From the NCBI GenBank assembly GCA_041402125.1, contig JAWKSY010000029.1, positions 1 to 34,245 on the forward strand: a DNA stretch of 34,245 bases. Reading direction: 5' to 3'. A program made the translations under genes and the position numbers. The first letter of the stretch is position 1, and each line of letters starts with the position of its first letter. This DNA comes from JAWKSY01 sp041402125 (GTDB lineage: Bacteria; Planctomycetota; GCA-002687715; DRQF01). Below are positions 14,789-22,884 of this stretch, piece after piece. The notes under the pieces were generated by a model. It was not told the origin of the DNA, made no database searches, and saw only the letters and a list, made by a program, of their open reading frames with translations.

Positions 14789-17062
14789 TCATCCCTCGCG
14801 GCGGAAGACCAGCACGTGGTCCTCGTCCGTCGCCAGGAGCCGCCCCTCCTCGAGGCGGACCAGAATGCGGCGCTGTTCCGAGGAGTCGAGACGTTCGCCC
14901 TCCTCGCGCGTCACGGTGAAGATCAACCGACGTCCCGTCCGGCGCCAGGTGCCGGAGGCTCCGGCCTCCGCGAGCTCCTCGGCGTCGAGTCCGGAGCCGC
15001 TCGCGGTGAGCTCCCAGGTGGCGGCGCGCACCTCGAGCGTGAAGGTCATCCCCTCGAACTCGGCGCGGATCGCGCGGCGGAGCTCGGCGAGGTCCGGAAC
15101 GTCGCCGAAGCCCTGCGCGATGAGCTGTCGGCGCTGCTTCTCGACCGTCTGCCGCGCGGTGCGCATCTTGTCGAGCTGCCAGCGACCGACGAGCTTCGGC
15201 CCGCGGCGGGAGGCCTCGGCGTCGAGCCGTTCGGCCTCCTCGCGGCGCATGAAGGTGAAGAGCTTCCCCTCGTCCTTGCGCCCGGTGAAGCTCTTGCCGT
15301 CCCAGCTGAAGTCCTCGGACTCGGGGATGACCTTGCGGACCCCGTCCTCGAACTCGGTGGTGAGCGTCAGCGTGTCTCCCTCGAGGCGCCAGCTCCCGAC
15401 CGCCCGCCCCGTTCCGCCGGGGTGCTCGGCCTCGCCCTCGAAGCGACCGTTCTCGTTCAGCGTGAGCGTGATGTCGAAAGAGTCGGCCCGCATCGCCATC
15501 TCCTCGCGGAGGGCGTCCCGCTCGTCGGCGTCCCGCGGGGCGTCCGCGCTGTTGACGTTCAGCTCGACGAGCCGGTCGCGCAGCTTCTCGCGATCCAGCA
15601 CCCAGACGCCGACCGGCGAGCTCGCCGCGGGGACGGGCTTCGGCGGATCGGGCTCCGGATCGCGCTTCGGATCCGGCGAAGGCGTCGGAACGGGATCCCG
15701 CTTCGGCTCCGGATCGGTCTTCGGATCGGTCTTCGGATCCGGATCGCGCCGCGGTTCGGGATCGCGCTTCGGATCCGGACTCCGCTTCGGGTCCGGCGCG
15801 GGCTTCTCGCCGCCGTTCCCGGCGACGGACGAGCTCGCGCCGCCGGTCCTGGGGCTCTTGCGCGGCGGTTCGTCACCGTCCCCGAGCAGCGCCCAGAGGC
15901 CGATCCCGCCCAGGACGAGCAGGGCGAAGGCGGCTCCGGCCAGGATCGCCAGCGTCCTCGCCGACACCCCGCCGCGGCGCGGTTCGGGCGCGGGGCGCGG
16001 GCGCGGCGCCGTTTCCGGCACGACCGACGGCGCGGGCGTCTGGACGGTCGGACGGACATCGGCCGGGTCGACCGCCCGGCTCGCGGTCCGGGCGCGGGTG
16101 AGAGTCGGCGAGGGCGGCGGCGACACGACGGTCATCCGCTCGGAGCCCTGCCCCGCCCCGGCGTCGTCCAGGCGCGGGAGCGCGCCGCGGCCCCGCAGCC
16201 AGCCGTCGAGCGCGTCGCGCAGCTCGGCCGCGGTGGGATAACGCGCGGCCTGGTCCTTCGCGGTGGCGCGACGGACGATCTCCGCCAGTCCCGCGTCGAT
16301 CCCCGGGACCGCCTGGGCGACCTCGGGAAAGGGCTCGAAGCAGACGCGGCGCAGCACCTCCGTCAGCGAGCCGCCCTCGATCGGGTCGCGCCCGGCGAGC
16401 AGGTAGAAGAGCGTGGCGCCGAGCGCGTAGACGTCGCCGGGGAGGCCGACGGAGTGCGTTCCCTCCCACTGCTCGGGCGGCATGTACTGCGGCGTGCCGA
16501 GCACCATGTTGGTCGCCGTCACGCCCTCCTTCGCCTCGAGGGCCTTCGCGAGACCGAGATCGGCGACCTTCACCTCGCCGCGACGCGAGACGAGGATATT
16601 GTCGGGCTTGATGTCGCGATGAACGATCTCGCGGGCGTGGGCCACCGCGAGCCCCTGGGAGGCGTTGCGGATGATGAGCGCCGCCTCCTCGGCCGCGAGC
16701 GCCCCCTTGCGGCGGACCCGCTCGCGCAGGCTCTCGCCCTCCACGAACTCCATGACGAGGAAGTGGAGGCCGTGCTGCTGATCGACGTCGAAGACGCGGA
16801 TCAGGTTCGCGTCGTTGAGTCCGGCCGCGAGGCGCGCCTCGCGCTGGAAGCGGAGCACGAAGGCCTCGTCCTCGCTGGCGAGGCTCTTCTTGAGGCACTT
16901 CACCGCGACGTCGATGTCGAGATTGACGTGGCGACCGCGGAAGACCGCTCCCATCCCGCCCTGCCCGATCTTCGTGTAGAGCACGCAGGGGCCGAGGACG
17001 CGGTAGCCGTCCACGACGGGCGTGTCGCTGAGGAGGGGGTCGTCGAAGCCGGGAGCCGTCAT
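14789..17062 (-). CDS. Transmembrane Hanks-type Ser/Thr protein kinase with duplicated extracytoplasmic domain
   Basis: The 757-residue protein has an N-terminal kinase domain: glycine loop IGQGGMGAVFRG (32-43), ATP lysine in VAVK (Lys55), catalytic HRDIKPDN (148-155), DLG (168-170) and activation segment GTPQYMPPEQ. One membrane helix follows at about 366-391. A linker rich in D, P, K and R (DPKRDPEP-type repeats, near 420-475) leads to two tandem lipocalin-like domains, beginning VGVWVLDREKLRDRL and VGRWQLDKMRTARQ. The helix places these outside the cytoplasm, where they could sense a ligand and drive signalling. The start could instead be the ATG at 17086; neither has a strong ribosome site. 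The stop lies next to the thioredoxin-like gene, so the two are probably one transcript. Kinase activity looks intact. Confidence 0.93.
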   Translation of the reverse strand: MTAPGFDDPLLSDTPVVDGYRVLGPCVLYTKIGQGGMGAVFRGRHVNLDIDVAVKCLKKSLASEDEAFVLRFQREARLAAGLNDANLIRVFDVDQQHGLHFLVMEFVEGESLRERVRRKGALAAEEAALIIRNASQGLAVAHAREIVHRDIKPDNILVSRRGEVKVADLGLAKALEAKEGVTATNMVLGTPQYMPPEQWEGTHSVGLPGDVYALGATLFYLLAGRDPIEGGSLTEVLRRVCFEPFPEVAQAVPGIDAGLAEIVRRATAKDQAARYPTAAELRDALDGWLRGRGALPRLDDAGAGQGSERMTVVSPPPSPTLTRARTASRAVDPADVRPTVQTPAPSVVPETAPRPRPAPEPRRGGVSARTLAILAGAAFALLVLGGIGLWALLGDGDEPPRKSPRTGGASSSVAGNGGEKPAPDPKRSPDPKRDPEPRRDPDPKTDPKTDPEPKRDPVPTPSPDPKRDPEPDPPKPVPAASSPVGVWVLDREKLRDRLVELNVNSADAPRDADERDALREEMAMRADSFDITLTLNENGRFEGEAEHPGGTGRAVGSWRLEGDTLTLTTEFEDGVRKVIPESEDFSWDGKSFTGRKDEGKLFTFMRREEAERLDAEASRRGPKLVGRWQLDKMRTARQTVEKQRRQLIAQGFGDVPDLAELRRAIRAEFEGMTFTLEVRAATWELTASGSGLDAEELAEAGASGTWRRTGRRLIFTVTREEGERLDSSEQRRILVRLEEGRLLATDEDHVLVFRREG

Positions 17063-17210
17063 GGTGGAGGTCGTCCTTCGCCGCATCCGGGATTCCGGAG
17101 GATACCGACTGGGTCCGCCCCCCTGAACAGCGCGCGAGAGAACTTGCCTCCGCGGGCCGCGAGAACCGCCGATCACGAGCCCCGCGCCCACATCTCGAGG
17201 CCCGGGGGGT

Positions 17211-17216
17211 TAGACT
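17211..17216 (+). promoter_or_regulatory. Possible -10 element of a leaderless transcript
   Basis: TAGACT fits the TANNNT -10 pattern and ends six bases before the ATG at 17223, which has no Shine-Dalgarno sequence. This spacing would place transcription start at or next to the start codon. No clear -35 is visible, so this is suggestive only. Confidence 0.3.
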
Positions 17217-17222
17217 CCGGGC

Positions 17223-18149
17223 ATGAGCGGTCCGCCTCCTCTCCGCGCGCCCGGCGCCGCCGACCCGATCCGCTGGGTCGCGGCGGACGGTCTGATCGAG
17301 GGCTCCCACCCCGCGCCGGAGGAGCTGCGCGAGGTCCTGGAGGCGCTCCGGACCCGCTGCGGACAGCGTTGCGACCTCCGGGTCGAGGGCGCCCGCTTCT
17401 CCGCCCTCCTCGACGACGAACCCCGGCCGGCCGAGGGAAACGAGGACGTTTCCCCCCGGGCGACCCGCGAGGCCCTCGAGGAGGCCCTGACCGCGATCGT
17501 CGCGGGCGTCGCTCCGGAGGCGCGCGCGACGCTGACCTCGACGTGGCGCCTGGTCGAGATCGGCGAGCGGGACCTCACCGAGACGCTTCTCGCGCTCGAT
17601 CGGGGCGAGCCCGCCGTCGTGTCCCGCCGACGCCCCCTGGGCCCGGAGGATCGCGCCCGGCTGACGCGGCGCGGACGCGGCGGTCCCTTCTCGTTCCTCG
17701 CCCACATGAACCCCGTCCGGCGGGCGGCCTTCGCCGGACTCGTCCTCGCCGCGGTGGCGCTCTTCGTCTGGCGCAGCGCGATCGGCGACCGGCTCCTCGC
17801 GCCCTCGCTCGACGCCCTGGCGTCCGGCCCCGTCGACGCGGAGATCACGGCCGACGTCGAGACGCGGTGGGGCCTCCACCACGTCACGGTCCGCCGCGGC
17901 CCCGCCTTCCCGGAGGATCCCGCGGAGGCGCGCCGCCGCCTCGCCGCGGCCGTCGAGCCGGAGCGCCGGCGGGCCCTCGAGGCCCTCGCCGAGCGCGCTC
18001 CCCTGCTCCTCGTCCTCGAGGCCGAGGACGGCACGCGTCGGGGCACGGTCGAGTTCCCGACCCGAGCGCTCTTCCGGTCCGAACCGCTCCCGGTCGAGAT
18101 CACCCTCCCGGGCTCCCGCGACGGTCGGCGCCTGCGCATCACCCGCTGA
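17223..18149 (+). CDS. Single-pass membrane protein of unknown function
   Basis: The 308-residue protein has a cytoplasmic-looking N-terminal half with an acidic/alanine-rich helical region (about 30-130), a single membrane helix at 169-184 (AAFAGLVLAAVALFVW), and a C-terminal soluble half ending in a basic strand-rich stretch. I recognise no family. It is divergent from the kinase gene, with a 160-base shared upstream region, and could be a partner or an unrelated neighbour. No lipobox or catalytic motif is visible. Confidence 0.7.
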   Translation: MSGPPPLRAPGAADPIRWVAADGLIEGSHPAPEELREVLEALRTRCGQRCDLRVEGARFSALLDDEPRPAEGNEDVSPRATREALEEALTAIVAGVAPEARATLTSTWRLVEIGERDLTETLLALDRGEPAVVSRRRPLGPEDRARLTRRGRGGPFSFLAHMNPVRRAAFAGLVLAAVALFVWRSAIGDRLLAPSLDALASGPVDAEITADVETRWGLHHVTVRRGPAFPEDPAEARRRLAAAVEPERRRALEALAERAPLLLVLEAEDGTRRGTVEFPTRALFRSEPLPVEITLPGSRDGRRLRITR

Positions 18150-18216
18150 CTCGCCGCGACATCCTCTCCCGGCGGTCCGGATGGACGCCGGCGCCGCCGC
18201 TTGTCATCCTCTGGGC

Positions 18217-19113
18217 ATGCAGATCAGCCTCCGCCAGCTCGAGTACGCCGTCGCCGTCGCGAAGCACCTCAACTTCAGCGAGGCCGCGCGCTCCTGCTTC
18301 GTCAGCCAGCCCGCGCTGTCGACCCAGCTCCAGCAGCTCGAGCGGTCGATCGGGATCAAGCTCTTCGAGCGGCAGAGCCGCAAGATCCTCGTCACCGACG
18401 CGGGTCGCCCCTTCCTCGAGCGCGCCGAGCGCATCGTGCAGGACGTGAAGGGCCTCGTCGAATCGACGAAGGCGCGCAAGGATCCGCTCACGACCGAGCT
18501 CCGCCTCGGCCTCATCCCGACCGTCGCCCCCTACGTCCTGCCGAAGCTCGTGGCGGCCGTGCAGGAGAACTACCCGAAGCTCCGCCTCTACCTCACCGAG
18601 GACACGACGGAGAACGTGCTGGCCTCGCTCGAGGCCGGCGATCTCGATCTCGTGCTGCTCGCGCTGGACGTCGAGCTCGGTCGCGTCGAGACGCGTTCGC
18701 TCTTCGAGGATCCCTTCCACGTCGCCATGCCGCCGGACCACCCGCTCGCCGAGCGCGAGACCATCAAGGCGGCCGACCTCGAGGGCGAGGAGATCCTCCT
18801 CCTCGGCGAGGGGCACTGTCTCTCGACCCACATCATGTCGGCCTGCGGCGGCCGCGAGCGCGTCGCCTCCTCGACCTTCCGCGCGAACAGCCTCTCGACG
18901 CTCGTGCAGATGGTGAGCACCGGCGCCGGCATCACGCTGATCCCGCAGATCGCGGTGGCTTCCGAGACGGCCTGCTCGCCGCGCCTCGTCGTCCGCAAGC
19001 TCGACGAGCCCGAGGCCTTCCGCCGCGTCGGACTGGCCTGGCGCCCCGGCGCGCCCCGCGAGCGCGAGTACGAGCTCTTCACCGCCCTCCTGCAGAGGCA
19101 GTCCTTCGTCTGA
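18217..19113 (+). CDS. oxyR: OxyR-like LysR-family peroxide-sensing regulator
   Basis: The 298-residue protein starts with a LysR-type winged helix-turn-helix (LRQLEYAVAVAKHLNFSEAARSCFVSQPALSTQLQQLE...LFER, residues 5-52). A regulatory domain follows in which C201 and C210 sit in GEGHCLSTHIMSAC, the same nine-residue spacing and GHCL context as the redox pair Cys199/Cys208 of E. coli OxyR. Formation of that disulfide by hydrogen peroxide activates DNA binding. STLVQMVSTGAGITLIPQ is the typical OxyR pocket. I placed the start at the ATG at 18217, where homology begins; no strong Shine-Dalgarno is visible. Downstream genes for a metal-binding lipoprotein and an HNH protein may share the transcript. 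Confidence 0.92.
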   Translation: MQISLRQLEYAVAVAKHLNFSEAARSCFVSQPALSTQLQQLERSIGIKLFERQSRKILVTDAGRPFLERAERIVQDVKGLVESTKARKDPLTTELRLGLIPTVAPYVLPKLVAAVQENYPKLRLYLTEDTTENVLASLEAGDLDLVLLALDVELGRVETRSLFEDPFHVAMPPDHPLAERETIKAADLEGEEILLLGEGHCLSTHIMSACGGRERVASSTFRANSLSTLVQMVSTGAGITLIPQIAVASETACSPRLVVRKLDEPEAFRRVGLAWRPGAPREREYELFTALLQRQSFV

Positions 19114-19141
19114 TCGCCGCCCCTCTCTTCCGGAGTCCGCC

Positions 19142-19507
19142 ATGCGCCCCCTCGTCCCGATCGCCCTGCTGCTCCTCACGCTGACCGGCGGCGTCGTCGC
19201 CTGCGGCGGCGAGACCGCGCCGGTCGCGGCGCCCGAGGCCCCCCCGACCGTGGACGACACCGTCCACACCGAGCCGGGCACCTACCTCGTGAGCGTCGGC
19301 GGCATGAGCTGCTCACGCTGCGCGGAGACGGTCCAGAGTCGCTTCGAGCGCCGCCTCGAGGGCGTCACCTCGGTGAGCGTCGACGCGGAGACCGGCCTCG
19401 CGACCATCGTCCTCGGGGAGGGCGGATCGCTCTCGGTCTCGCGCTGCGCGAAGGCCCTCGAGGGGATGCACTACCCCGTCACGGCCGTCGCGAAGGACGG
19501 ACCCTGA
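19142..19507 (+). CDS. Lipoprotein with heavy-metal-associated (HMA) domain
   Basis: The 121-residue protein has a lipoprotein signal (lipobox VVA-C21) followed by an HMA fold: YLVSVGGMSCSRC with metal-binding Cys57 and Cys60 (GMxCxxC), then a helix (VQSRFERRLEGV), strands (SVSVDAETGLATIVL) and a second helix (RCAKALEGMHYPVTAV). HMA domains bind Cu(I), Zn or Hg ions. A membrane-tethered, extracytoplasmic copy would act as a metal scavenger or chaperone. GGAG lies about seven bases before the ATG. It lies 28 bases after oxyR, consistent with shared oxidative/metal-stress expression (inference). Confidence 0.88.
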   Translation: MRPLVPIALLLLTLTGGVVACGGETAPVAAPEAPPTVDDTVHTEPGTYLVSVGGMSCSRCAETVQSRFERRLEGVTSVSVDAETGLATIVLGEGGSLSVSRCAKALEGMHYPVTAVAKDGP

Positions 19508-19911
19508 GCGGCGCGTCCGACGATCGACCGCCGCCGCCCTCCGGCGGTCCGGCCCCCTTCCGCTTCCGGCCTCCCGCGGACGCGCCCGACGACCGGCTGA
19601 CCGCCGCGAGCGACGAGGATCTCCTCCGCGAGGTCTGGCGCCGCTTCGGCGAGAGTTGGTGCTCCTTCTCGAGCGGCGTGCGGGGCCGCGACGTCTGCCC
19701 GATCTGCGACGAGGTCACGACGCTGACGCGCCACCACCTCAGCCCGGTCGCGGTCGGCGCGGGCAAGGACCGCGGCGTGAAGGCGCGCTACGTCAAGCTC
19801 TGCCGCCCCTGCCACGAGCTCGCGCACCGGATCTGGGGTCCGGGCGACCGCTACGAGGGCCCCGAGGAGCGCGAGCTCTTCGTCCGGGAGCTCCGCGCGC
19901 GGCGCACCTGA
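19504..19911 (+). CDS. HNH-type zinc-finger/nuclease-like protein, possible CTG start
   Basis: The frame encodes C65PIC68, TRHHLSP (His77, His78), LCRPCHELAHRIW (Cys100, Cys103, His104, His108): two CxxC zinc ribs around an HH, the pattern of HNH endonuclease-like domains of the McrA type. The open frame upstream of the domain (DLLREVWRRFGESWCSF) looks like real coding sequence, yet has no ATG, GTG or TTG. The best start is CTG at 19504, overlapping the HMA stop as CTGA, with AAGGA about seven bases upstream; this gives 135 residues. A GTG at 19678 would start only just before the first CxxC and give 77 residues. Nuclease activity is not certain. Confidence 0.65.
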   Translation: MSGASDDRPPPPSGGPAPFRFRPPADAPDDRLTAASDEDLLREVWRRFGESWCSFSSGVRGRDVCPICDEVTTLTRHHLSPVAVGAGKDRGVKARYVKLCRPCHELAHRIWGPGDRYEGPEERELFVRELRARRT

Positions 19912-19921
19912 AGCCTCCTCG

Positions 19922-19981
19922 GAGTCCGCGACGTCATCCCCGCGTCGGCCCGAGACCGCGAGAGGATGACGTCGCGGACTC
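19922..19981. terminator. Bidirectional terminator hairpin between convergent genes
   Basis: A perfect 18-bp inverted repeat (GAGTCCGCGACGTCATCC at 19922-19939 and its complement at 19964-19981) with a 24-base loop lies between the HNH-like gene (ends 19911) and the leftward gene that stops at 19982. The stem can fold from either strand. No long T tract follows, so it may act as a hairpin attenuator or mRNA 3' end stabiliser. Confidence 0.75.
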
Positions 19982-20590
19982 TCAGAGGCGACGATGCATG
20001 TCGATCGCGCGGATCGCCCAGGCCTCGACGGCGTCCTTCTCGTCGAGGGCGCCGCGAACGACGTCGAGGACGCGCACCGCGTCCTTCCGCCCCACGAAGC
20101 GCAGGCAACGCAGGTCGCGGGCGATCGGCGAGAACCAGGAAAAGACGAGGTCGTGCGCCTCGGGCCGCTCGCGCGCCCGCTCGGGGTCGGGGTTCGCCGC
20201 GGTCTCGATCTCGTCGACGCGGAGCGCGGCGAGGATCCTCGTCCAGGTCTCGGGCGCGAGCTGGAGGAAGACGGTCACCTCCGGCGTGTCGTTGCCGTAG
20301 TGCCAGCGCGCGAGGCGCAGCCCCTCGTACTTCGCGAGTCCCATCCCGTGTCCGCGCGAGCCGAGGACCAGGGTCGGGATCGAATTCGTCTGCTCGCCGC
20401 ACCAGGTGAGCTTCATCTGGACGTCGGCGCGGGTCCGGGCCGCGAGTTCGGCGAGCTCGGCCCGCTTCACCATGCGCGGCGCGTGCGGCACCGGCTCCTG
20501 CCGGTCGGGCGGCGAGATGGTGGAGGGCGCGACGGCCCCGGAAACGAGCAGCGGGAGCAGGACGAGGGCGAGGCGGGCGAGGTTCTTCAC
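19982..20590 (-). CDS. Secreted protein of unknown function
   Basis: The 202-residue protein starts with a signal peptide (KNLARLALVLLPLLVSGAVA). The mature part has segments MVKRAELAELAARTRADVQMKL, ARWHYGNDTPEVTVFLQL and FVGRKDAVRVLDVVRGALDE. I do not recognise the family. The GTG at 20590 is chosen because GGAG lies eight bases upstream and it begins the signal peptide. The stop abuts the 18-bp terminator hairpin. It follows the transglutaminase-esterase gene by 71 bases on the same strand. Confidence 0.7.
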   Translation of the reverse strand: MKNLARLALVLLPLLVSGAVAPSTISPPDRQEPVPHAPRMVKRAELAELAARTRADVQMKLTWCGEQTNSIPTLVLGSRGHGMGLAKYEGLRLARWHYGNDTPEVTVFLQLAPETWTRILAALRVDEIETAANPDPERARERPEAHDLVFSWFSPIARDLRCLRFVGRKDAVRVLDVVRGALDEKDAVEAWAIRAIDMHRRL

Positions 20591-20661
20591 GGGGAGCACT
20601 CCGGAGGGGCCGGACGATCTCGACGCCGCCGGCCCCCCCGCGTTCCGGGAAAACGGTGGGA

Positions 20662-22884
20662 TCAGAGCAGGCGAACCACGGTGGTCGCCGCGAGACGGGG
20701 ATCGCCGCGCTCCGCGAGCGTCCGCGCGAGGACCGCCAGCGAGGGCTGGGGCTTCAGCTCGATGACCTTCTCGCCGCGCTGGACCCCGAACCGCCAGGTG
20801 AAGTCGATCGTGCGGGCGTCGAGCTCCGCGCGGAGATCCTGGAAACCCTCCGCCTCGACGACGATCAGGTTCCCGTCGCGGGTCACCGAGGCCCGGGCCC
20901 CGCGCTTCGGAGTGTCGGTGGCGATCCAGTAGTGGCGCCGCACCGTCTCGTCGGTCAGCTCCCAGTCGAGGCGCCTCGGGACCGGGTCGCGCCGGTGGCC
21001 GAGCATCGCGGGGAGGTAGTCGCGATCGGGAAGGCCGGTGTGACCGTTGCCGGCGATGAAGTGGAAGGCCGAGGGCCATCCGTCGCGCTCGGCGGCGCGC
21101 AGGCCGGCGAGGATCTCCTCGAACTTCCGGCAGCGATCGGCGCGACCGTAAGCGGTGTCCTTCTCCCCCACCATGAAGGTGAAGGGGAGGTTCCGCAGGG
21201 GCCGCGCCGAGGTCTGACCGTCGGTGGGCGCGGACGCCGAGGCGTGCGCGGCCGCGAAGCGGAAGGGGACCTTCGGCGCGATCGCGAAGCAGCCGTAGCC
21301 GCCGTGCGAGTAGCCGATGAGGTGAACGCGGTCCGGATCGACGTCGGCGCAGAGGATCTGCTGGGCGACGAGGCGCTCGATCAGGGGGTAGACGTAGTCG
21401 TCGTAGAAGCCGTTCCAGGTGTCGTTCGGAGCGCGCAGCGCGAGGTAGCGGTAGCCGGTGACCTCGGGGTGGTCGCGGTAGTAGATCTGCATGTGCCGCC
21501 ACTGGGAGTCGTTGAACTCCTTGGGCACGCCGCCGCCCCCGTGCATCGCGATGACGAGGGGCCAGCCGCCGGCGGGACGCGTCCCCACGTCCTTCAGCGT
21601 GAAGGGGCTCGTGTGCGCGCCGGAGACCACGCGGTGCTCGGCCTGATCGGCGCGGAGCGGCGCCGCGAGCGGCGAGGCCGCGTAGGCCTCCCAGGCGATG
21701 AGGCGCGCGGCCGCGTCGCCCTCGGCCGTGCGGAGGACGGCGGCGAGCGAGTCCGGCTCGGCCGGGAGCTTCTCGCCCTTCGCGATCGCGGCGAAGGCCT
21801 TCTCGAACCACTCGCTCAGACGGACATTCACCTTGCCCGGCAGGATCGCCGGGGCGGCGGGCAGGACGAGCTCGAGCGTCTCCTGCTCGGCCTCTCCCGC
21901 GCGCCAGGTCCGCACCGCGCGGCGATCCGCGAGCGAGGCCTCGATGCGCCAGCTCCCCTCGCGCGGCATCGCGAGGGGCAGGATGTCGTTCGTATCGGCC
22001 GACTCGTCGCGGCTGCGGCCCTCGCGGATCTCCGTGGACCCGACGCGCCGCGCGACGACCGCCGCCGCGACGCGCTTGCCCATCCCGTCGCGCACGCGGA
22101 CGAGCAGTCGCACGCCCTCGGGCGCCGCCGCGTCCTGCGGCCGGTAACGTTCGGTGGTCTCGACCGCGGAGACGCTGCGGTCCTCCGGCGCCCAGACCAG
22201 CGGGAAGTGGTGACCGGTGGGTCCCCAGCTCGCGGCCCAGACGCCGTGATCGGCCGAACCGGGCACGGCGTGCGCGACGTCGGCGGCGAACCACACGTCG
22301 TCGAGGCGATCGGAGGGCTCCGCGGCTCCGGTGTGGTGCCAGCCGCCGTCCCAGATCTCGACCCAGGTGTGGTTGCCGTTCTTCTTGCGCCAGTTCGCGA
22401 CGCCGGCGACGCGCGCCGGAACGCCGCAGGCGCGGCAGGCGTCGACGAGGATGATCGAGAGACCGGTGCAGGAGGCGAGTCCCTGCTCGATCGACTCGCG
22501 GGGGCTCTGGTTCGCCCGGCGGCGTCCCGTCGAGTACTTCACGCCGAGCGCGGGGAAGACCTCGCGGTTCAGGACGAGCGCGGCCTCGCCGGGGGTGCGG
22601 CACTCCGCGACGAGCGGCCGGAAGCGCTCCCGGAACTCCGCCCGCCAGGGATCGCGCGGTTCGTCGAGGTTGGCGTAGGGCAGGACCGCGTCGAGGAAGA
22701 CCTCCTCCGGCACGAGGTCCCCCCAGGGCGCGGCCAGCCGGGCCTCGAGCGCGAGCCGGACGTTCTCGCGCCGGAACTCCGTCGAGAGCGCCTCGCGGTC
22801 CGCCGCGCTCATCCCGGCCTCCTGGTACTGGAAGCAGGCGGCCTGGACGGCGGCGAGGATCAGGGTCGCGATCGCGGTCGACAC
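20662..22884 (-). CDS. Secreted transglutaminase-like / alpha-beta-hydrolase (esterase) fusion protein
   Basis: The 740-residue protein has an N-terminal transglutaminase-like domain with catalytic Cys139 in QGLASCTGLSIILVDACRACGVPARV, His172 in NHTWVEIWDGGWHHTGAAEP, and a probable acidic residue in that last stretch. A middle beta-rich linker (about 250-420) follows. The C-terminal alpha/beta hydrolase has PLVIAMHGGGG (oxyanion region), a nucleophile elbow GYSHGGYG (Ser526), an acid region VGEKDTAYG and a histidine in AGNGHTGLPDRDYLP. Such hydrolases resemble feruloyl esterase/PHB depolymerase. A signal-like N-terminus suggests export. The GTG at 22884 has GGAG about nine bases upstream. Its substrate is unknown, but the fusion suggests breakdown of crosslinked or peptide-linked polymers. 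Confidence 0.88.
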   Translation of the reverse strand: MSTAIATLILAAVQAACFQYQEAGMSAADREALSTEFRRENVRLALEARLAAPWGDLVPEEVFLDAVLPYANLDEPRDPWRAEFRERFRPLVAECRTPGEAALVLNREVFPALGVKYSTGRRRANQSPRESIEQGLASCTGLSIILVDACRACGVPARVAGVANWRKKNGNHTWVEIWDGGWHHTGAAEPSDRLDDVWFAADVAHAVPGSADHGVWAASWGPTGHHFPLVWAPEDRSVSAVETTERYRPQDAAAPEGVRLLVRVRDGMGKRVAAAVVARRVGSTEIREGRSRDESADTNDILPLAMPREGSWRIEASLADRRAVRTWRAGEAEQETLELVLPAAPAILPGKVNVRLSEWFEKAFAAIAKGEKLPAEPDSLAAVLRTAEGDAAARLIAWEAYAASPLAAPLRADQAEHRVVSGAHTSPFTLKDVGTRPAGGWPLVIAMHGGGGVPKEFNDSQWRHMQIYYRDHPEVTGYRYLALRAPNDTWNGFYDDYVYPLIERLVAQQILCADVDPDRVHLIGYSHGGYGCFAIAPKVPFRFAAAHASASAPTDGQTSARPLRNLPFTFMVGEKDTAYGRADRCRKFEEILAGLRAAERDGWPSAFHFIAGNGHTGLPDRDYLPAMLGHRRDPVPRRLDWELTDETVRRHYWIATDTPKRGARASVTRDGNLIVVEAEGFQDLRAELDARTIDFTWRFGVQRGEKVIELKPQPSLAVLARTLAERGDPRLAATTVVRLL

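Noticed and set aside
14816..18448. A 1210-codon rightward open frame opposite the kinase
   Set aside because: It is the antisense of the kinase gene and a shadow of the next genes; there is no coherent domain and it crosses several real gene boundaries.
19922..19981. Terminal inverted repeats of a tiny mobile element
   Set aside because: There is no target duplication or transposase, and the position between two converging stop codons fits a terminator hairpin better.
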